A stretch of DNA of 64,000 nt from Diplosphaera chodatii (GCA_032358165.1 JAALGY010000057.1:1860001-1924000), one strand, 5' to 3'; numbered from the stretch's first letter, positions 45,103 through 57,870 are shown. A program made the numbers and translations. The notes: generated from the letters alone by a model not told the origin.

Positions 45103-47805
45103 ATGAGCAGCACCGTTGCGAGCCCACCAGGGGCAGCAGGCTGGGAGGCCAATGCTGCAGATGCGCTCGGCATTTCATTTTCCCAGTTCCGCTTCACTAT
45201 CGCCTTCTTTCTGAGCGTTGTGATCGGTGCTGGGTTCCGCATCCTGCCTAATCCAAGAAGTGAGATCGCAGTAATCATCGCTGTCGTGACTTCTTGTTGT
45301 CAGCAGACCAACTGCTGGCACCCCATGCATGCTTTAATTGTGCGTGAGTCGAGCGGCTACACATGTTGCAGGTCGCCACCTGTATGCCGCTATAACCGGC
45401 TTTCTTCTCATCTACTACCCATTCGGCAATGGGGTTCTCAATGCGCTGGTCCCCGCATTCCTCAGCTATGTCGCCATGCTGCGCTTCCGTGAGCACGCGG
45501 CCACCCTCACATGGCTGACCAGCTTCGGCTACCTGCTGTGGTGGTGAGCTGCTGGAAGCTGATCACCAACCTGTGATATGTCCACCGTCATGAAGGCGCT
45601 GCAACGTCGAATTTCCGGACAACAATGCACATTGACACGGGCTTCCTGCGCCTGCAGCCACATTGGCAGTGCAAGTGGGCAGGCCTGGAAGGAGGGCAAA
45701 ATGGACTTTACGGGCGCACAGATGGTGTTGACGCTCAAGCTGATCTCAGTGGCAGTTTGCTACCAGGACGGCCTGAAAAAGGAAGAGGTGCAGTAAGTTG
45801 CAAATTTGACGGAGCTTCCAAACCATGATGAGCTGTCGTATCGCACTGTCCCATGCCTGGCCATCAGAGTTATGCGCTGCAACATGCAGGACCTCAGTGC
45901 TTATCAGCAAAGCCACAAGCTGACAGAGTTGCCTAGCCCGCTTGCCTACATGTCCTATCTGTTTGCGGGTGGCAATCTTCTGGCAGGTGAGCGCAAATCG
46001 CTGCGACACAGCGGGGCATCGCCAACCTTGAACAGAAACATCTCAGACACGATCCCGATGAACCTCGTCATGCAGGGCCTTTCTTTGAAGTCAGGGACTA
46101 CCTGCAGTTCATTAATCGGGAGGGTATGTGGGCATCTGAAGCTTGCAGACGTGGCAGCCCCAATCCCCTGTTACCAGGCCTGGTGCGCCACCTGAGAGCG
46201 ACCCATTAAGATGCATGATGCGGTTCTTGTGGTGCATGACCCTGCACTTCAGCAGAGGTTGCAGCAAAGAGCCTTGGCATGTCTGTCGCAGGCGCGGCTG
46301 GCCAAGGGCGTTATTTGCGCTGGCCTGCACCTGTACTTCACAGCCTACTTCCCAGTGGATGCTATGGAGTCTGCCTGGTTCCCGCGAATGAACTTCCTTC
46401 AGAAGTGAGGAGTGCCGGAGGCTTGCCTCAGCAACCATGGCCATGCATGACGCCGCCTCGTACAGTGCAACACATTTATACATAAACTGATGCACCCTGT
46501 TCACACAGGATTGCCTTCATCTATGCGGTCTCCATCACATACCGGCTGCGGTACTACTTCGCGTGGGCTGTGTCCGAGAGCTCCCTGATATTTTCGGGCC
46601 TGTCCTTCAATGGCTATGACGACAGCACTGGCCGTGCCCAGTGAGTCTGGACTGCTGCATACTGCTGCGTTTGTTGATGCTGATCGTGAGCCGCCGTGTG
46701 TGTGCTGAGCAGACTGCCCCTCTACCTCTGTCAGACCCCAATGAATTGCAAGCGCAGATGGGATCGTTGCGTGAACACCCGCATGCGGAAGGTGGAGCTG
46801 TCCAATTCTGCGGCACGTCTGCCAGCGGACTGGAATGTGGCGACCGGCAACTTCCTGCGCAGATGTGAGTGGTTTGCGCTCATACCTCAGGCTTGCACCC
46901 GATTGTGACAACTCTCGATGCTGCTTGCAAGACGCTGCTATGGGGCGTGTCATCTGCTACCTCGACCTGCTGATTACTGCTGCACACAGATGTGTATGAT
47001 CGGTTGACGCCCAAGGGGCGCAAGCCGCAGCTGTCCACACTTGTCATCACGCAGCTGGTCAGCGGCCTGTGGCACGGCATATTCCCGGGCTATGCACTGT
47101 TCTTCATCTCATGCGCCTTCTTCTTCAACTCCAGCAAGGTGCACACCTTGGACAGTGTGACATGCAAACAGGCACCAGGCTGCTAGAGGTTTGGTGCATG
47201 ATCAGCGTGTGCCTTGTTATTGTAGTTGGTTTGAGTCACAATGCAAGCCCGTTCATTGAAGGTGATATACCGGTATGAGCGGGACTGGAGCGAGCGGGCG
47301 CAAAACAACTTGCTGTGGCGCTTTGTCAAGCTCCTGTACACTCAGCTCACCCTGCAGTACCTGGGTGCATCCTTTATGGTGGGTGCTTGGTGCTCAAGCC
47401 TCATGTCACATCTCATGTGCTGGGATCTGCGTCATGCTGTCGTGGCGTGCGTGGGCCTGATGGCGAGCTCTCGACACGTGCTGCCACATGCTGTGCAGGT
47501 TTTGCACTTCAACAGCGCCTTTGCGGTTTGGCGCTCTGTGCACTTCTTCGGGCACCTTGCGATCGCAGGTGCGCAATGTTGCTGACTGTTCGGCTGTTGT
47601 GTTGCACAGTAGTGCTGCAGGTGCAGCAGGCAAATGTCGTCATAGCAGGCATCATCATACTGTCGATTCCGGTGACGCTGCAGCGATCACCATGTACGCG
47701 GTGGCGTTTCCCCCCAAGCGGCCCAAGAAGCCTGTGGAGCCTGCTGGCAAGGGGGTGGACCAGGCAGACGGCGCTGTTGCGGCGCACAGCAGCAAAGAGG
47801 ACTGA
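45103..47805 (+). CDS. Lysophospholipid acyltransferase, MBOAT family (plant LPLAT/LPCAT type)
   Basis: Polytopic ER acyltransferase that re-acylates lysophospholipids such as lyso-PC, moving polyunsaturated acyl groups between acyl-CoA and phospholipid. The ATG at 45103 opens MSSTVASPPGAAGWEANAAD. Helices include FRFTIAFFLSVVIGAGFRIL, RHLYAAITGFLLIYYPFG and HAATLTWLTSFGYLLWW. The LPLAT block WKEGKMDFTGAQMVLTLKLI is followed by VCYQDGLKKEEVQ, then LPSPLAYMSYLFAGGNLLAG, RLRYYFAWAVSESSLIFSGL and PADWNVATGNFLRR (catalytic Asn region). Next is YVYDRLTPKGRKPQLSTL, and the catalytic His is in QLVSGLWHGIFPGYALFFIS. The tail is Lys/Pro-rich, FPPKRPKKPVEP, ending SSKED at TGA 47803-47805. It matches Arabidopsis LPLAT1 (At1g12640) along its length. 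AATAAA follows at 47929. Confidence 0.94.
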
Positions 47806-48548
47806 GGCGGCTGGCAACGACGTCGGCGCACACCTTTTGGGAAATCTACAGACACTGGCAACACGTGTGCCCCCGTGCCGCTCGTTGCCACTGGCATGTG
47901 CCATAGCCATACATTTTTGCAGCGCTTCAATAAAGGTGGCGGTGCCGCCAGTTCCCAACAATTGGCCAACAGCATCGTGACATATGGCTTCCGTCTGCGG
48001 ATATGAGTGTGTGTTGAGAGCAGAAGCTGCAAGCTAGATCACAACCCGGTAACACCGTCAGCAGGGCAACATGCAGGGGGATAAGTCCGGCTCTACAGCA
48101 CAGGGCGGCTGATCCAGACCTGATGTCGCAACCTGCAACTCAGCACATCAGCAGATCGTGCGCGCAGCAAATTTCGTTAAATGTGCGAAACGTGTCGCTT
48201 TCTATCTCCTTTGCGATGATGTGACTGCTTTCCCGGCAAAACAGCTTCCGTCAGTTTGGGACACACCTGTGCACTCGGGATGGCATCGTGTCATTGCCCC
48301 ACCTTACAGCGTATCCAGCACAGAAGCGTGTTCAGCACAGTGCAACAACCAGTGCTTAGCAGACACAATGCGTTGACAGGCAAGCTCTGCGATTTGCCGC
48401 GTCATGCACGGCAGTTGCATGACGGAGGTGCCGTTCGGCCGCAGTCCAGACAGGTGGTGCAGGCAGTCGCGACTCCAGGGCTGAGGCATCGACGGCCACA
48501 GCTACCTAAATTTCTTGAAGGTGCATAGCAACATGGCAAAAACGCATC
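47806..48548. other. 3' UTR of the acyltransferase gene and upstream region of SecY
   Basis: Contains AATAAA at 47929-47934, 124 nt past the acyltransferase stop. An Arg-rich reading near 48430-48525 could belong to the SecY transit peptide, but I could not join it. Confidence 0.4.
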
Positions 48549-51500
48549 ATGATTGTGATGCATCCAGAACAGGGGCCTGCAGACGCTGAAACATGGTTCA
48601 CACTCCCTGCAGGCGACTTCTGGCGGAGAGGGCGAACAGCGCAGCAGGCTGCCGATGTTCCATCTCAGGAACAGATCAGGCTTGCATGGATTACAGCAGG
48701 ACTCAGCTGGTCGCCCACAGCACTGCAGGTGATGCCGCGGCACCTATTGTGCGCAGCTTGCAGCATTGACGCGAGTCTCTGACCGACCTTGCCCAGGACC
48801 AACGAGAGCTACTGATTGAGACGCCTCATGCAGATGGCCATGTCCGACGGGAGGGGAGGCGGTGGTTTGGGCCAGCAGCAGGATGGTGGTGGGCTCGGAC
48901 AATTCTTCCGAGGGGACCTGCCACAGAAGCTGGGCGCACTGCTGGTGAGTGAGCGGCGGCAGCACTACGTTTCATGCTGGATGATGCGAAGACAGCACCA
49001 GTCACTCCCAAAGCACCTGCACATGCACCGTCGCTCACGGTGGTGCCCATGTGTGCTGCTTACCTCGGTGCCTGCTGCCTTCTACCCCCTGCAGCTACTG
49101 GTGGTCTTCACACGGGTGGGATCCTACATCCGCGTCCCGGGTGTTGACGTGGACCGCTTCGCGGAGAGCATGCGCGCTGGTGGCGGCGGGCTGCTGGGCA
49201 CCATCGACCAGCTGTCCGGCGGGTCCATCTCCCGCTTTGGCCTGTTCTCGCTGGGTGAGGCTTTTCGCCAGCGACATTTCAAAGACGTGTGAGTAAGCAA
49301 CTCTGGCCGGCCAGCTTTGCAACAGATGCAGCTCCGTGTCTCAACCTCAATTTACAGTGGGGTTGTCGTGCGATGGCCAGCATGGCATGCTTGCAATCGA
49401 CGTATCGGCTGCCCGCAGGCATTGTGCCATACATCAACGCCTCCATCATCCTGCAGCTGCTGTCGTCAGTCTTCCCATCCCTGAAGAAGCTGCAGCGGGA
49501 GGAGGGCACCGTGGTACGTTGCATCATTCTGCTCCTCCTAGCAGTTGTAATGTGCAGGGCAGCCGCTGAAGGTGTACACAGCTACTTTTGGAGTCATCCG
49601 TGACCCACGGTACGCTCTTGTACGAGTCTCTCGTGACCTGCAGGTCAGCATTAATTGCTGTCACATGTGCATGCAGGGTCAGGCGCGCTTCCAGTTGTAT
49701 CAGAAGCTGGCGGCGCTTGTGTTTGCGTTGGTGCAGGTATGACACAGAAACCAATTGAAGCATCTGGAATGTGATGGCTGATATCCCGAGCGAATGATTT
49801 CTCGACAGGTGGCAGCAATCTGCTGAGACCACCACTGTCAGCGCTAATGCAGGCGGTGGGCCAGCTGTCTTACATCCGGCCATATGTCGATGACTTCACA
49901 GCGGAGTGGCTGATTACAAACTCCCTGACGCTAACAGCTGGCGCTATGATCTTGGTCTATGTGAGCGACTGATGAGCCTGTCCGTCTAAGTTGCTGTTCA
50001 AGACTGTGATCTAGCAACCCTTGTCATCTAGCAACCCTTGTCACTGTTTGGAGCATGACTGCAGCACATCATGTACAAACCTTGGTCATGCTACTCTGCA
50101 GACTGCAGACGTCATCACAGAGCTGAAGCTGGGCAACGGCACCTCGATCCTCATCTTTGCCAACATTGCATCTGCGCTCCCTACTTCCGTTGGGGGTGCT
50201 GTGCAACAGGTGAGCATGCGCCTTGCACATGTGGCATGTTCATGCCTGTCCTTCCGCATGGTCGATGGCCCGGAAAGCACACATGCAATCAAGTGACAAC
50301 ATCTGGTCGAGACACCCTGGCTCTTCCTTCCACCTTGCAGGCCAGCACAGAGAACAGCAGCAATCTCGCGGTGTATGTGCTAGCGTTCTTCCTGACGACC
50401 ATGGGCATCGTGTATGTGCAAGAAGCCGAGCGCAAGATCCCCATGAACTATGCATCACGCTACCGCACTGGTTCGTTGGGCCGTCAGTCCTACCTACCCT
50501 TCAAGGTGCGGTGCAACTGTTGTCATCCATGTATATATGTGTTGTGGGTACCTGGATTGGCGTTTTGCACCCCTCCCTGCACACCCCTCCCTGCACACTG
50601 AAAAAATGTGACGAGGCTTCTGCTGACCTCGTCGCACGTTCAGTGCAAAGCTGTCATGAGCGTAGACACACGTAAATGCTGACAGATGTTGACCTCTGCA
50701 TTCTTCTGTCGCACCGTGCACGTGTCTGCAGTGCCCCAGGAGCCGAGCTATGCTCCCTCTGTACGCCCAATGCTCATGGCTTTCCATGCGCACAGGTGAA
50801 TGCCACGGGCGTCATGCCGGTCATCTTCGCATCATCACTGCTGGCAGCACCCACCGCACTGGCGCGCTATTTCAACACGCCCGCGGTCACCTCGTTTGCC
50901 AAAGCAGTCTCGCCTGCTGGCAGCCTCTACCTGCCGGTGCACCTCCTGTCCAGCTCTGCTGCTTGCATCACCCAGACTGCTGCATTAGCAGACATGCTGT
51001 GAAGAACCAGCCTGCAGAGGTGTGCCTCTCACGCCTCCAGACGGGCTCGGTGTCTGTTGATAACGTGCTGACATGTCGAGCGTCTTCTCTGCAGTTCAAT
51101 GTGCTGTTGATCGCGTTCTTCAACTGGTACTACACCTTCCTGCAACTTGAGCCGAAGGACCTGGCAGAACAGCTGAAGCGCCAGGTGCCGTGCCCTGTGG
51201 AGTAAAACCCTGTCTGCCCAGTGTGTATTGCCAACTTGCTAAGGTTTGCGCTTTATTAGAGGTGTCGATATCTTGGCAACCAAGACTGATGCCTCCACCT
51301 GTGTTGATATCACAGGGTGCTTCCATTCCAGCAGTGCGGCCTGGCCGCAGAACAGCAGAGTACATCACTGACACACTGATGTACATGTCGGTGCTCGGCT
51401 CAGTCTTCCTCGGCCTGCTGGCGGTCCGTGCGCAGCATGCGCATTGCTCTTTCTGCTGTGTTGGTGCCTTGCCTGCAGAGCACAATGCATGTGTCACGAT

Positions 51501-51955
51501 CAACGACTCTCGACTCAGCCCTTTATTTGCTGCAGGCGGCACCTGCTGCAGTGGAGGCCATCACGAAGCTGACAGCCTTCCGTGGGTTTGCGGGGACATC
51601 GGTGCTCATCATTGTGGGCGTCGCCACCGACACCGCACGCAAGGTGCGTCATTTGCTTAGCATACAATGTTGCATCCTGTCTGCCGCTCAGTCATTGGGT
51701 GTTGCTGCTGCCCAGAGTGGCCATTGAAAGTGGCTGCTGCTCAGGTCCGCGCTGAGGTCGCCATGCAGAAGTACGGCAATCTGGACAAGCTGTGAGTCCT
51801 TTGCTTGGGGATTTCCTGTACCTGCCTGATCAAAGTCTGCCTCCAAGGCCTGTTGCGTTGATGCCGTGGTCTGTTCGCATACGGGTAGCACTCTGGCGTT
51901 GCAAGATCTTCTCTGCCTGTATCGCAGGTATGATGACAACGACCCAAAGTATTGA
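48549..51955 (+). CDS. secY: Plastid SecY preprotein translocase subunit
   Basis: Channel subunit of the thylakoid or inner-envelope Sec translocase. From 48831 the protein reads MAMSDGRGGGGLGQQQDGGG, then GQFFRGDLPQKLGALL, and TM1 VVFTRVGSYIRVPGVDVDRF. Then come GIVPYINASIILQLLSSVFP, SLKKLQREEG, QARFQLYQKLAALVFALVQA, GQLSYIRPYVDDFTAEW, and TELKLGNGTSILIFANIASA. FLTTMGIVYVQEAERKIPMN with YASRYRTGSLGRQSYLPFK follows, then NATGVMPVIFASSLL, NWYYTFLQLEPKDLAEQLKR, QGASIPAVRPGRRTAEYI and LTAFRGFAGTSVLIIVGVAT. The last exon gives LDKLYDDNDPKY and stop TGA 51953-51955. GIVYVQEAERKIP is typical of plastid SecY. The first exon(s) with the transit peptide are uncertain: 48549 is the earliest ATG that can be joined in phase at 48719/48831. 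Two introns hold tandem duplications. Confidence 0.93.
50009..50042. repeat. Perfect tandem duplication, 17 bp x 2, in a SecY intron
   Basis: Positions 50009-50025 and 50026-50042 are identical and adjacent. Confidence 0.95.
50568..50595. repeat. Perfect tandem duplication, 14 bp x 2, in a SecY intron
   Basis: The unit cacccctccctgca occurs at 50568-50581 and again at 50582-50595, followed by three more matching bases. Confidence 0.95.
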
Positions 51956-52166
51956 GTGCAAAAAAAGGAAGTGTGGGCGGTCATGTTGGGAAGGCTGGGT
52001 TCAACGCTTGATGACAATATCCCGCAATCAAAAGCACGAACACCCCATGGCTAACGTGGACAGTGCTAGCCAGCTGACAGCACGACCGTCACATCTAGAC
52101 CTAACTCTACTCAAATACTATTGTATATCAGACGAACCCACCCCATGCTGCAATGCGCGCCAAGAG
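51956..52166. other. Short convergent 3' region SecY / SYP5
   Basis: 211 bp between two stop codons, holding both 3' UTRs. No clear TGTAA on either strand. Confidence 0.5.
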
Positions 52167-53630
52167 TCATAACAGCTTGAACAGCAAAACAATCAGCAGG
52201 ACCAGGATGAGCGCCAGGCCAAAGGCTGCACAGCTGAATTTGCAACCTCCAGAATCACGCAGAATCTGTCGCACGCGCTTCTGGGCCGCCTGCAAGAGTG
52301 GCACAGTCGTAAGCAAGTCCAGTGGAGGCTGCAGAAGATTGCACAACGGCATCCGCTTTGCAACAGGGCTGGAACAAACTACAGCGACCCCAGGCAAGCA
52401 AGGCAAACAGGCATGAAAGCCGATGTGCTTGCACCTTCATGCGACTGTGTGTGACGGTGACGTCATCATCCAGCTCGGTCAGCAGCCGGTTGTGCAGGGA
52501 CAGCTCCTCGTCGATGGTGAGCGCCATGTGCTGCGCGTTGACAATGAACACCACTCAACTGTCAGGTGCAAACAGGCGGAGTGCCGAGCTCACCCAGCTT
52601 TAGCTGTGCGCTCATGTTCGTCGGTCAGCAAGCTGCTGTGTGCACGCGGAGTAGCCCAGCATAGAGAGCAACCACACGGCTCGGCATGTTGCCACCCGCA
52701 CCCGCGTGTTGCCGACGCTTTGCTCCAGCTGCTCGACCTGGCTGTCCTGCTGGCGCATGAGGCTCTGCTGCAGCTGCACGACGCCCCGGTTGTCCAGCCC
52801 CGCGGTGGCCTCCGTCTCCTGCGGCGGCCGGTCCCGCCCCGCCCCCTCCAGCAGCGACGCCCTGGAGAAGCACGGACGGCGGCTGGAACAGCTGCTTAAG
52901 ATGTCGCTGGCTACTGCAACCCTTGACTGCGCACACGGCAAGCCGGGTGCTCTCTGCCGAGTGAGCTGTGACAGATGTTTCAAGCTGCATGTTGTGTGCT
53001 TTAGAAAACAGGTCGCAGGCTGTGCTGTGCAGTGTGTCACCTTTGATTGGGGTGTGTGTCCCTTTTGAGGGACAGCAGCATTTGCTGCCGCCTGCTCCTG
53101 AGCGCTGTGACGAGGTCCCGCCGTCTGTTCTTTTCGTTCTCGGTCCTGTTATGAGCAACAGGGACAACTGTGTCTGCTGCCTGCCAATGTGGCCAGATCT
53201 GGTAGGTGCACTTCGCCACCACAGTGCGCTTCGTTTGTGTGTGCCGGACGTGATGTACTCACACAGAGCTCAGGTTCTCCAGCTTGTCTGCGAGAATCTC
53301 CACAGCCGTGCCAAGCAACGCAAGCTTGCGCCGCGCCTGCGCTGTAAGCCTTGATGCATCTGCCCCGCCATTGGCATGCTCGGCGTTGCGGTCCTGCAGA
53401 TGCATGCAGGTTGCGGGGCCGAGCGCTGCCAAGGCCTGACTGTGTGCGCAGGCATCTGCAGATGGCCATTGACTGGCCGAGCGCATGGGACTGCGAGTCT
53501 TGCCTGTATGAGCGTCAGAATCTCGTTGGCAGACTGTTTGGCGTCTTCGTATTCCTTCAGCCAGGCATCATTATCGTCGCGGAGTCCTGTATAGGTGGTG
53601 CAACCATGAGCTGCAGTGATGCCACGGCAT
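52167..53630 (-). CDS. Qc-SNARE, SYP5/syntaxin-8-like
   Basis: Tail-anchored SNARE for fusion at late endosome or vacuole. The N-terminal part reads RDDNDAWLKEYEDAKQSANE plus ILTLIQAR, then ARRKLALLGTAVEILADKLE, the three-helix region of SYP5. The linker is ETEATAGLDNRGVVQLQQSL. The Qc SNARE helix is RQQDSQVEQLEQSVGNTR, joined to HMALTIDEELSLHNRLLTEL and DDDVTVTHSRMK, with the zero-layer Gln in LTIDEELSLHNRLL-type context. After AAQKRVRQILRDSG comes a single C-terminal membrane helix, CAAFGLALILVLLIVLLFKL, ending at 52167. The residue order follows Arabidopsis SYP51/52. No in-frame ATG precedes DDNDAW in its exon, so a short first exon lies upstream and is unresolved. Confidence 0.88.
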
Positions 53631-54384
53631 GACGACGCCAATGCTCCAACACCAGCAGTATTTCATTAGGCTCATGTCATCGCAAGTGTACAGTGGGTAT
53701 GCTACCTTTCGACATGCTTGCAGGTTGCCCAAGGGAAGATGTCAAGGCGTGGCAGTGTTCACAATCCCAAGGAGTTGAAGAGTGCAAATCGCACTTGCCA
53801 CCGGCTGCGACACTATCGGACACTGTGACAGGGTTCAGGGGCGTCTTCAGCGTAAAGTGTAACACCATAATGCTGCTTGACGCAGAACTTCTCAATTTCC
53901 GGGCCTTGACCATGACATAATCGATCTCAGAAACCTGACGATATCTTTGCGAGCGCTTTCATACCGCTCAGGATTGCACTGCACTCAGCATATCTAAATC
54001 TGTACTGAGTCAAGGACACCTTGAAGCACAAAGATCACGCGTACAGCGGTGGCGTACTTGTATGCGTGTGTCTTGAGCCGGCATTATGAAACCTACGACA
54101 GCAGTGCACGCTCGCAGCGGGCAATGGCAGCTTCTGGCACGGCACAGCGCCTCTGGCAGGTGCAATTGCATGATGTCATGAGCACTATGGTTCCCGCTTG
54201 CGCTGCTCAGTTGTAGGCTTTGCTCACTTGACCTTTGAAGCTGGCGCATACGGCATGGCAGCGATTGGGCAGTGCATAGCTCTCCTCTGGGTTGGCGCAA
54301 CATGGATCCCAGGTCCTTGTGCATGACCCTCTGAAAAGCGGCCAGTTGTCCGAAAGGTCGTTTTAGTGCATTCAGGGCCACGGC
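53631..54384. other. Divergent region SYP5 / PTOX
   Basis: About 750 bp that should contain the first exon of the SYP5 gene (-) and the promoter or first exon of PTOX (+). A minus-strand reading starting MVKARKLRSSASSS at 53913 is a weak candidate, but I cannot join it convincingly. Confidence 0.35.
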
Positions 54385-57300
54385 TGCACCAGTGCGGCCC
54401 GTGTGTGCTGCGCGCCGGCAGCAGCGCCGCAGTGTGGCAGTGCGCGCAGCGCCAAACCCCACCCAGGACAGAGAGTGGGTGCCAAGCACACCCCTCACGT
54501 GCTTCATCGATGTGTGTGTGCTCACTCAGCTGGTGCGGCCGAAACAGGGTTGGCAGGGTCATGTAACTCACATCTCCAAGTGTTGCGCACCGTGCAGGGA
54601 CCTGGCCAAGATGGAGAAGGTCGGGTCAGAAGATGACGATGGAAAGTGCACTTCGTTCGTATCCTCGCAGGGCGAGGTCATGCAGGTGCGCGTCGCGCGT
54701 ACAGATGTTGCGCTTTCAGATGCTGCCCAGTCAATCCCGGTCGTACCAGACGGACCAAACTGCTGTGACCCTGCACATCACAGGTCATGTGCGCAGACTA
54801 TGGGTTCCGCAGCGGCAACATGCGTCTGTACCAAGACGAGTATGGCAGCGTGCCTGGAAACATCTTCTCATTGGTGAGGCGTCCAATGCCTGTGCATACA
54901 GAGGTTGCTGATGGTGACTGTGGCTGTCGACACGGGCTTGTGGTCAGCATGGCAGCTGCTAACGGCAGCACTCGCATGGCAGGGAATTGAAAATTTCAAG
55001 AAGGAGTTTGAGCAGCTGCGCCGGGCATTCCGTTTTGATGAGTTTGAGACGGTCACCAACGCAAACCCCCCAAGCGGCGCCATCCAAAAGGTGTCACGTT
55101 AGACCATGCATCGGACGGTCTGCATGCTCAATCTGCTTCAAGCCTAGTGTGTCTTTTGGTGAACGACTTGGAGCACCAACAAACCCACCGCTGGCTGAGT
55201 CGGTGCATGCGCCTGCAGGCGATTGGCCAGGCAGGCTCCAGCTTCGTCAAGTTCTTTGCCGGCATCGACCGGAAGGCGGAGGACGCCGGCCTGTTCCCCA
55301 AGCTCACGCCGTCGCCAATTCCCGAGGAGGTGGTCGACGGCGACGGCTCCGTGGACGACGCAGTGGAAGATGTGAGGCCGGTGTCGGGGTTGTTCATCTG
55401 CAAGTCATCACCACCACCCCACGCTCAACAGCTCTGATTGCCAGCGATAGCATCGTTTGCACCAAAAGCTTGTTGAATATGGCTATGGGAGCCACATCAG
55501 GAACTTTGTATGGCAGTCGTGCTGCTGCGGGAGCACATGCACCGCCGCCTCACTGCTCTTGCGACTGGCATCAACTTTGGCATGCACGGTGGCCTCCGCA
55601 GGTGCGCAACCTCCTGAACAAGCTGGAGCTGAGCAACGAGGCGGTGCTGGTACGGGAGCACGCGCGGGAGGCGGCGTACGGGAAGGTGCAGGCGCCCTGG
55701 TTCATCCGCCTGCCCTTCAGCCTGCTGTGCTGGACGCTGGACGTGGTGTTCAACAACCGCCCCATCCAGCGGTGTGCCTTGGTGTGGGCGTGTTGGCCCC
55801 TCACAGTGCATCGTTCCAGACGTCATTGCACAGCAGGTCGGTAGGGTCACAACTGGATTGCTGAGATGGCTGGTCCGCCTCGTTGCTGCAGGTTCTGGGT
55901 GCTGGAGACAGTGGCGCGTGTCCCGTACTTCGCCTTCATCTCGGTGCTGCACCTGTACGAGACCCTGGGTGCGGCTGCGGCTGAGCGTACATAAAGCAGC
56001 TACCAAACTGCACCTGCAGCGTTTCCCAACATGTCGATGCTGATGCACCTCGATGCCCCTGCGACCAGGCTGGTGGCGCGCCGGTGCCGGCCTCCGCAAG
56101 GTCCACTTTGCAGAGGTGTGCACCATGCTTTGACCCCGGCAATGGCCTCTCCAGTGCTGGTAGCTTGTCGTTGCAGAGGGCGGGAGTAACTGCACTAGCT
56201 GGGAGCTTGAAGGACCAGGCAGGTCTCCAGACAGTTGTGCTGGGACGCTGCGCAGGAGTGGAACGAGATGCACCACCTGCAGATCATGGAGTCGCTGGGC
56301 GGCGACTCCCTGTGGCTCGACCGCTTCATGGCGCAGCACGGCGCCATCGTGTACTACTGGGTCCTCATCGGTGCGCTGCGACATGCAACTTCGTGTCTGA
56401 CTGACGTGTGCGCCAGTTGATGGCATCTGGGACGCTGATCTGCTGCACTTCTGCTGCTTGGCACGTCACTCTTGGCATGTCAAAGATTTGTGAAGTCCAC
56501 ACTAAGTCGATGTTGCTTGTGTGTGCAGGCTTCTTCTTCCTGTTCCCCTCGGTATGGCCCAAGCTCTTGCTGGCCTTACAAAGCTTTTTGGGATTCTACT
56601 GGTTGTGCATGCTTCCTTTGTTGTCATGCTTTCGTGGACGTAACCCCCATGTTATGTTTGGCGCAGCTGGCATATAAGTTCGGGGAGCTGGTTGAGGTGC
56701 ATGCAGCAGACACCTATGCTGAGTTTGTGGAGGCAAACGAGGTATGGGCTGAAACCTGCTCTATTGTGATCTAATGGTGCCATGATTGCGAATGCAAACC
56801 GCCTGCGTTTTCTGGTATGCTTTTTCTTCCTCACACACGACCCATGCAACTGCAGAGCCTGCTGAAGAAGCTGCCCCCTCCGTCGGTGGCCCTGGAGTAC
56901 TACAAGGCACGACACATGCAACAGCTGTCCCACTGCATGTACAAGATGATACCTGCTGCCTCGTACTGCCATGGCATGCCTCATACTGCCATTGCATCGT
57001 CCATGCTGCGAGGTCGTGACAGATTGAGAGGGTGCACGTTGCCTGCAGGGCGAAGACCTGTACATGTTTGACGACTTCCAGACGTCCAAGCAGACTGAGC
57101 CGCGCCGGCCGCCGTGCGAGTGCGTCCGCTTGCATCTTGCCGTCTACAAAATGCCCATCACTGTCACGGCGCAACACCTATGCAGCAACGTTGACGTGTA
57201 TGCTGATGCAGCAACCTGTACGACGTGTTCGCCAACATCAGAGACGATGAGCTGGAGCATGTGAAGACGATGGTGGCGTGCGAAGACAACAGCATTTCTG

Positions 57301-57496
57301 TCGACATCATGGTGTGCCATGCGCCCTGCAACGCCCCAGCTGCACATTTCCATTGCCCTTCAGTCTCCCCTGTCGCCTGCTTTCCTGCACTCGTCCAGCA
57401 ACTTGGTTGAGATGCTCTTGCAACTGGTATGTGCAGGAGAGGAAGCGTGGAGGCAAGGGTGAGGAGAGCCCCAAGCTCTCTGGCAACTCTGCCTGA
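54385..57496 (+). CDS. PTOX: Plastid terminal oxidase (alternative-oxidase family diiron protein)
   Basis: Plastoquinol oxidase of the thylakoid (IMMUTANS family), used in carotenoid desaturation and chlororespiration. The transit-like start region reads [20 protein letters not shown] near 54400-54480. A long N-terminal part follows: [58 protein letters not shown] and [18 protein letters not shown]. The oxidase core begins [20 protein letters not shown], then [20 protein letters not shown] and [40 protein letters not shown] with [19 protein letters not shown] and [20 protein letters not shown] complete the helices. The iron ligands (E in LETVARV, ExxH in [11 protein letters not shown] in VEVHAADTY, ExxH in [10 protein letters not shown]) are all present. 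The PTOX-specific exon-8 region [13 protein letters not shown] separates it from mitochondrial AOX. Stop 57494-57496. TGTAA lies at 57716. The start codon is not fixed. Confidence 0.92.
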
Positions 57497-57870
57497 GCGC
57501 AAAGATCCCAAGCAAGAGAATGGTTTCATTGTTTGAGCATGTTGGGCGAATGTGAGAAGAAAACTGGCGGAGGGCAGCTTTGTGGGGTCAAAAGAGCCGA
57601 TGCAGAGCCAGCATTGGGCACAGCTGTGTGACGCCCCCTGTCAAAACCCTTGACTTCCATTCAGATGGTTGTGTGGTCCTTGATGTGTTCAGAATATTTG
57701 GTGGGTGTGCGGATCTGTAAATGTTTTGCCCTTCATCCGGCACGGTTCTGTTCGACTGCTGACACCACAGTTGCGAAGTCCATTGACCAGTCACTGCTTC
57801 ACTGCTGAGGTTTCTGCGTTGCGCATGCCTACACTAGGACACCCCGTATATACAGCAGAGCGCAGCAAAA
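57497..57870. other. Convergent 3' region PTOX / anchored unknown protein
   Basis: 374 bp between stop codons with TGTAA at 57716-57720. No exon seen. Confidence 0.5.
57716..57720 (+). terminator. TGTAA, candidate poly(A) signal for PTOX
   Basis: 220 nt after the PTOX stop codon, in otherwise non-coding DNA. Confidence 0.45.

Noticed and set aside
48158..48540. Separate gene between the acyltransferase and SecY genes.
   Set aside because: Readings here are short and motif-free. The Arg-rich part is more likely SecY leader or UTR.
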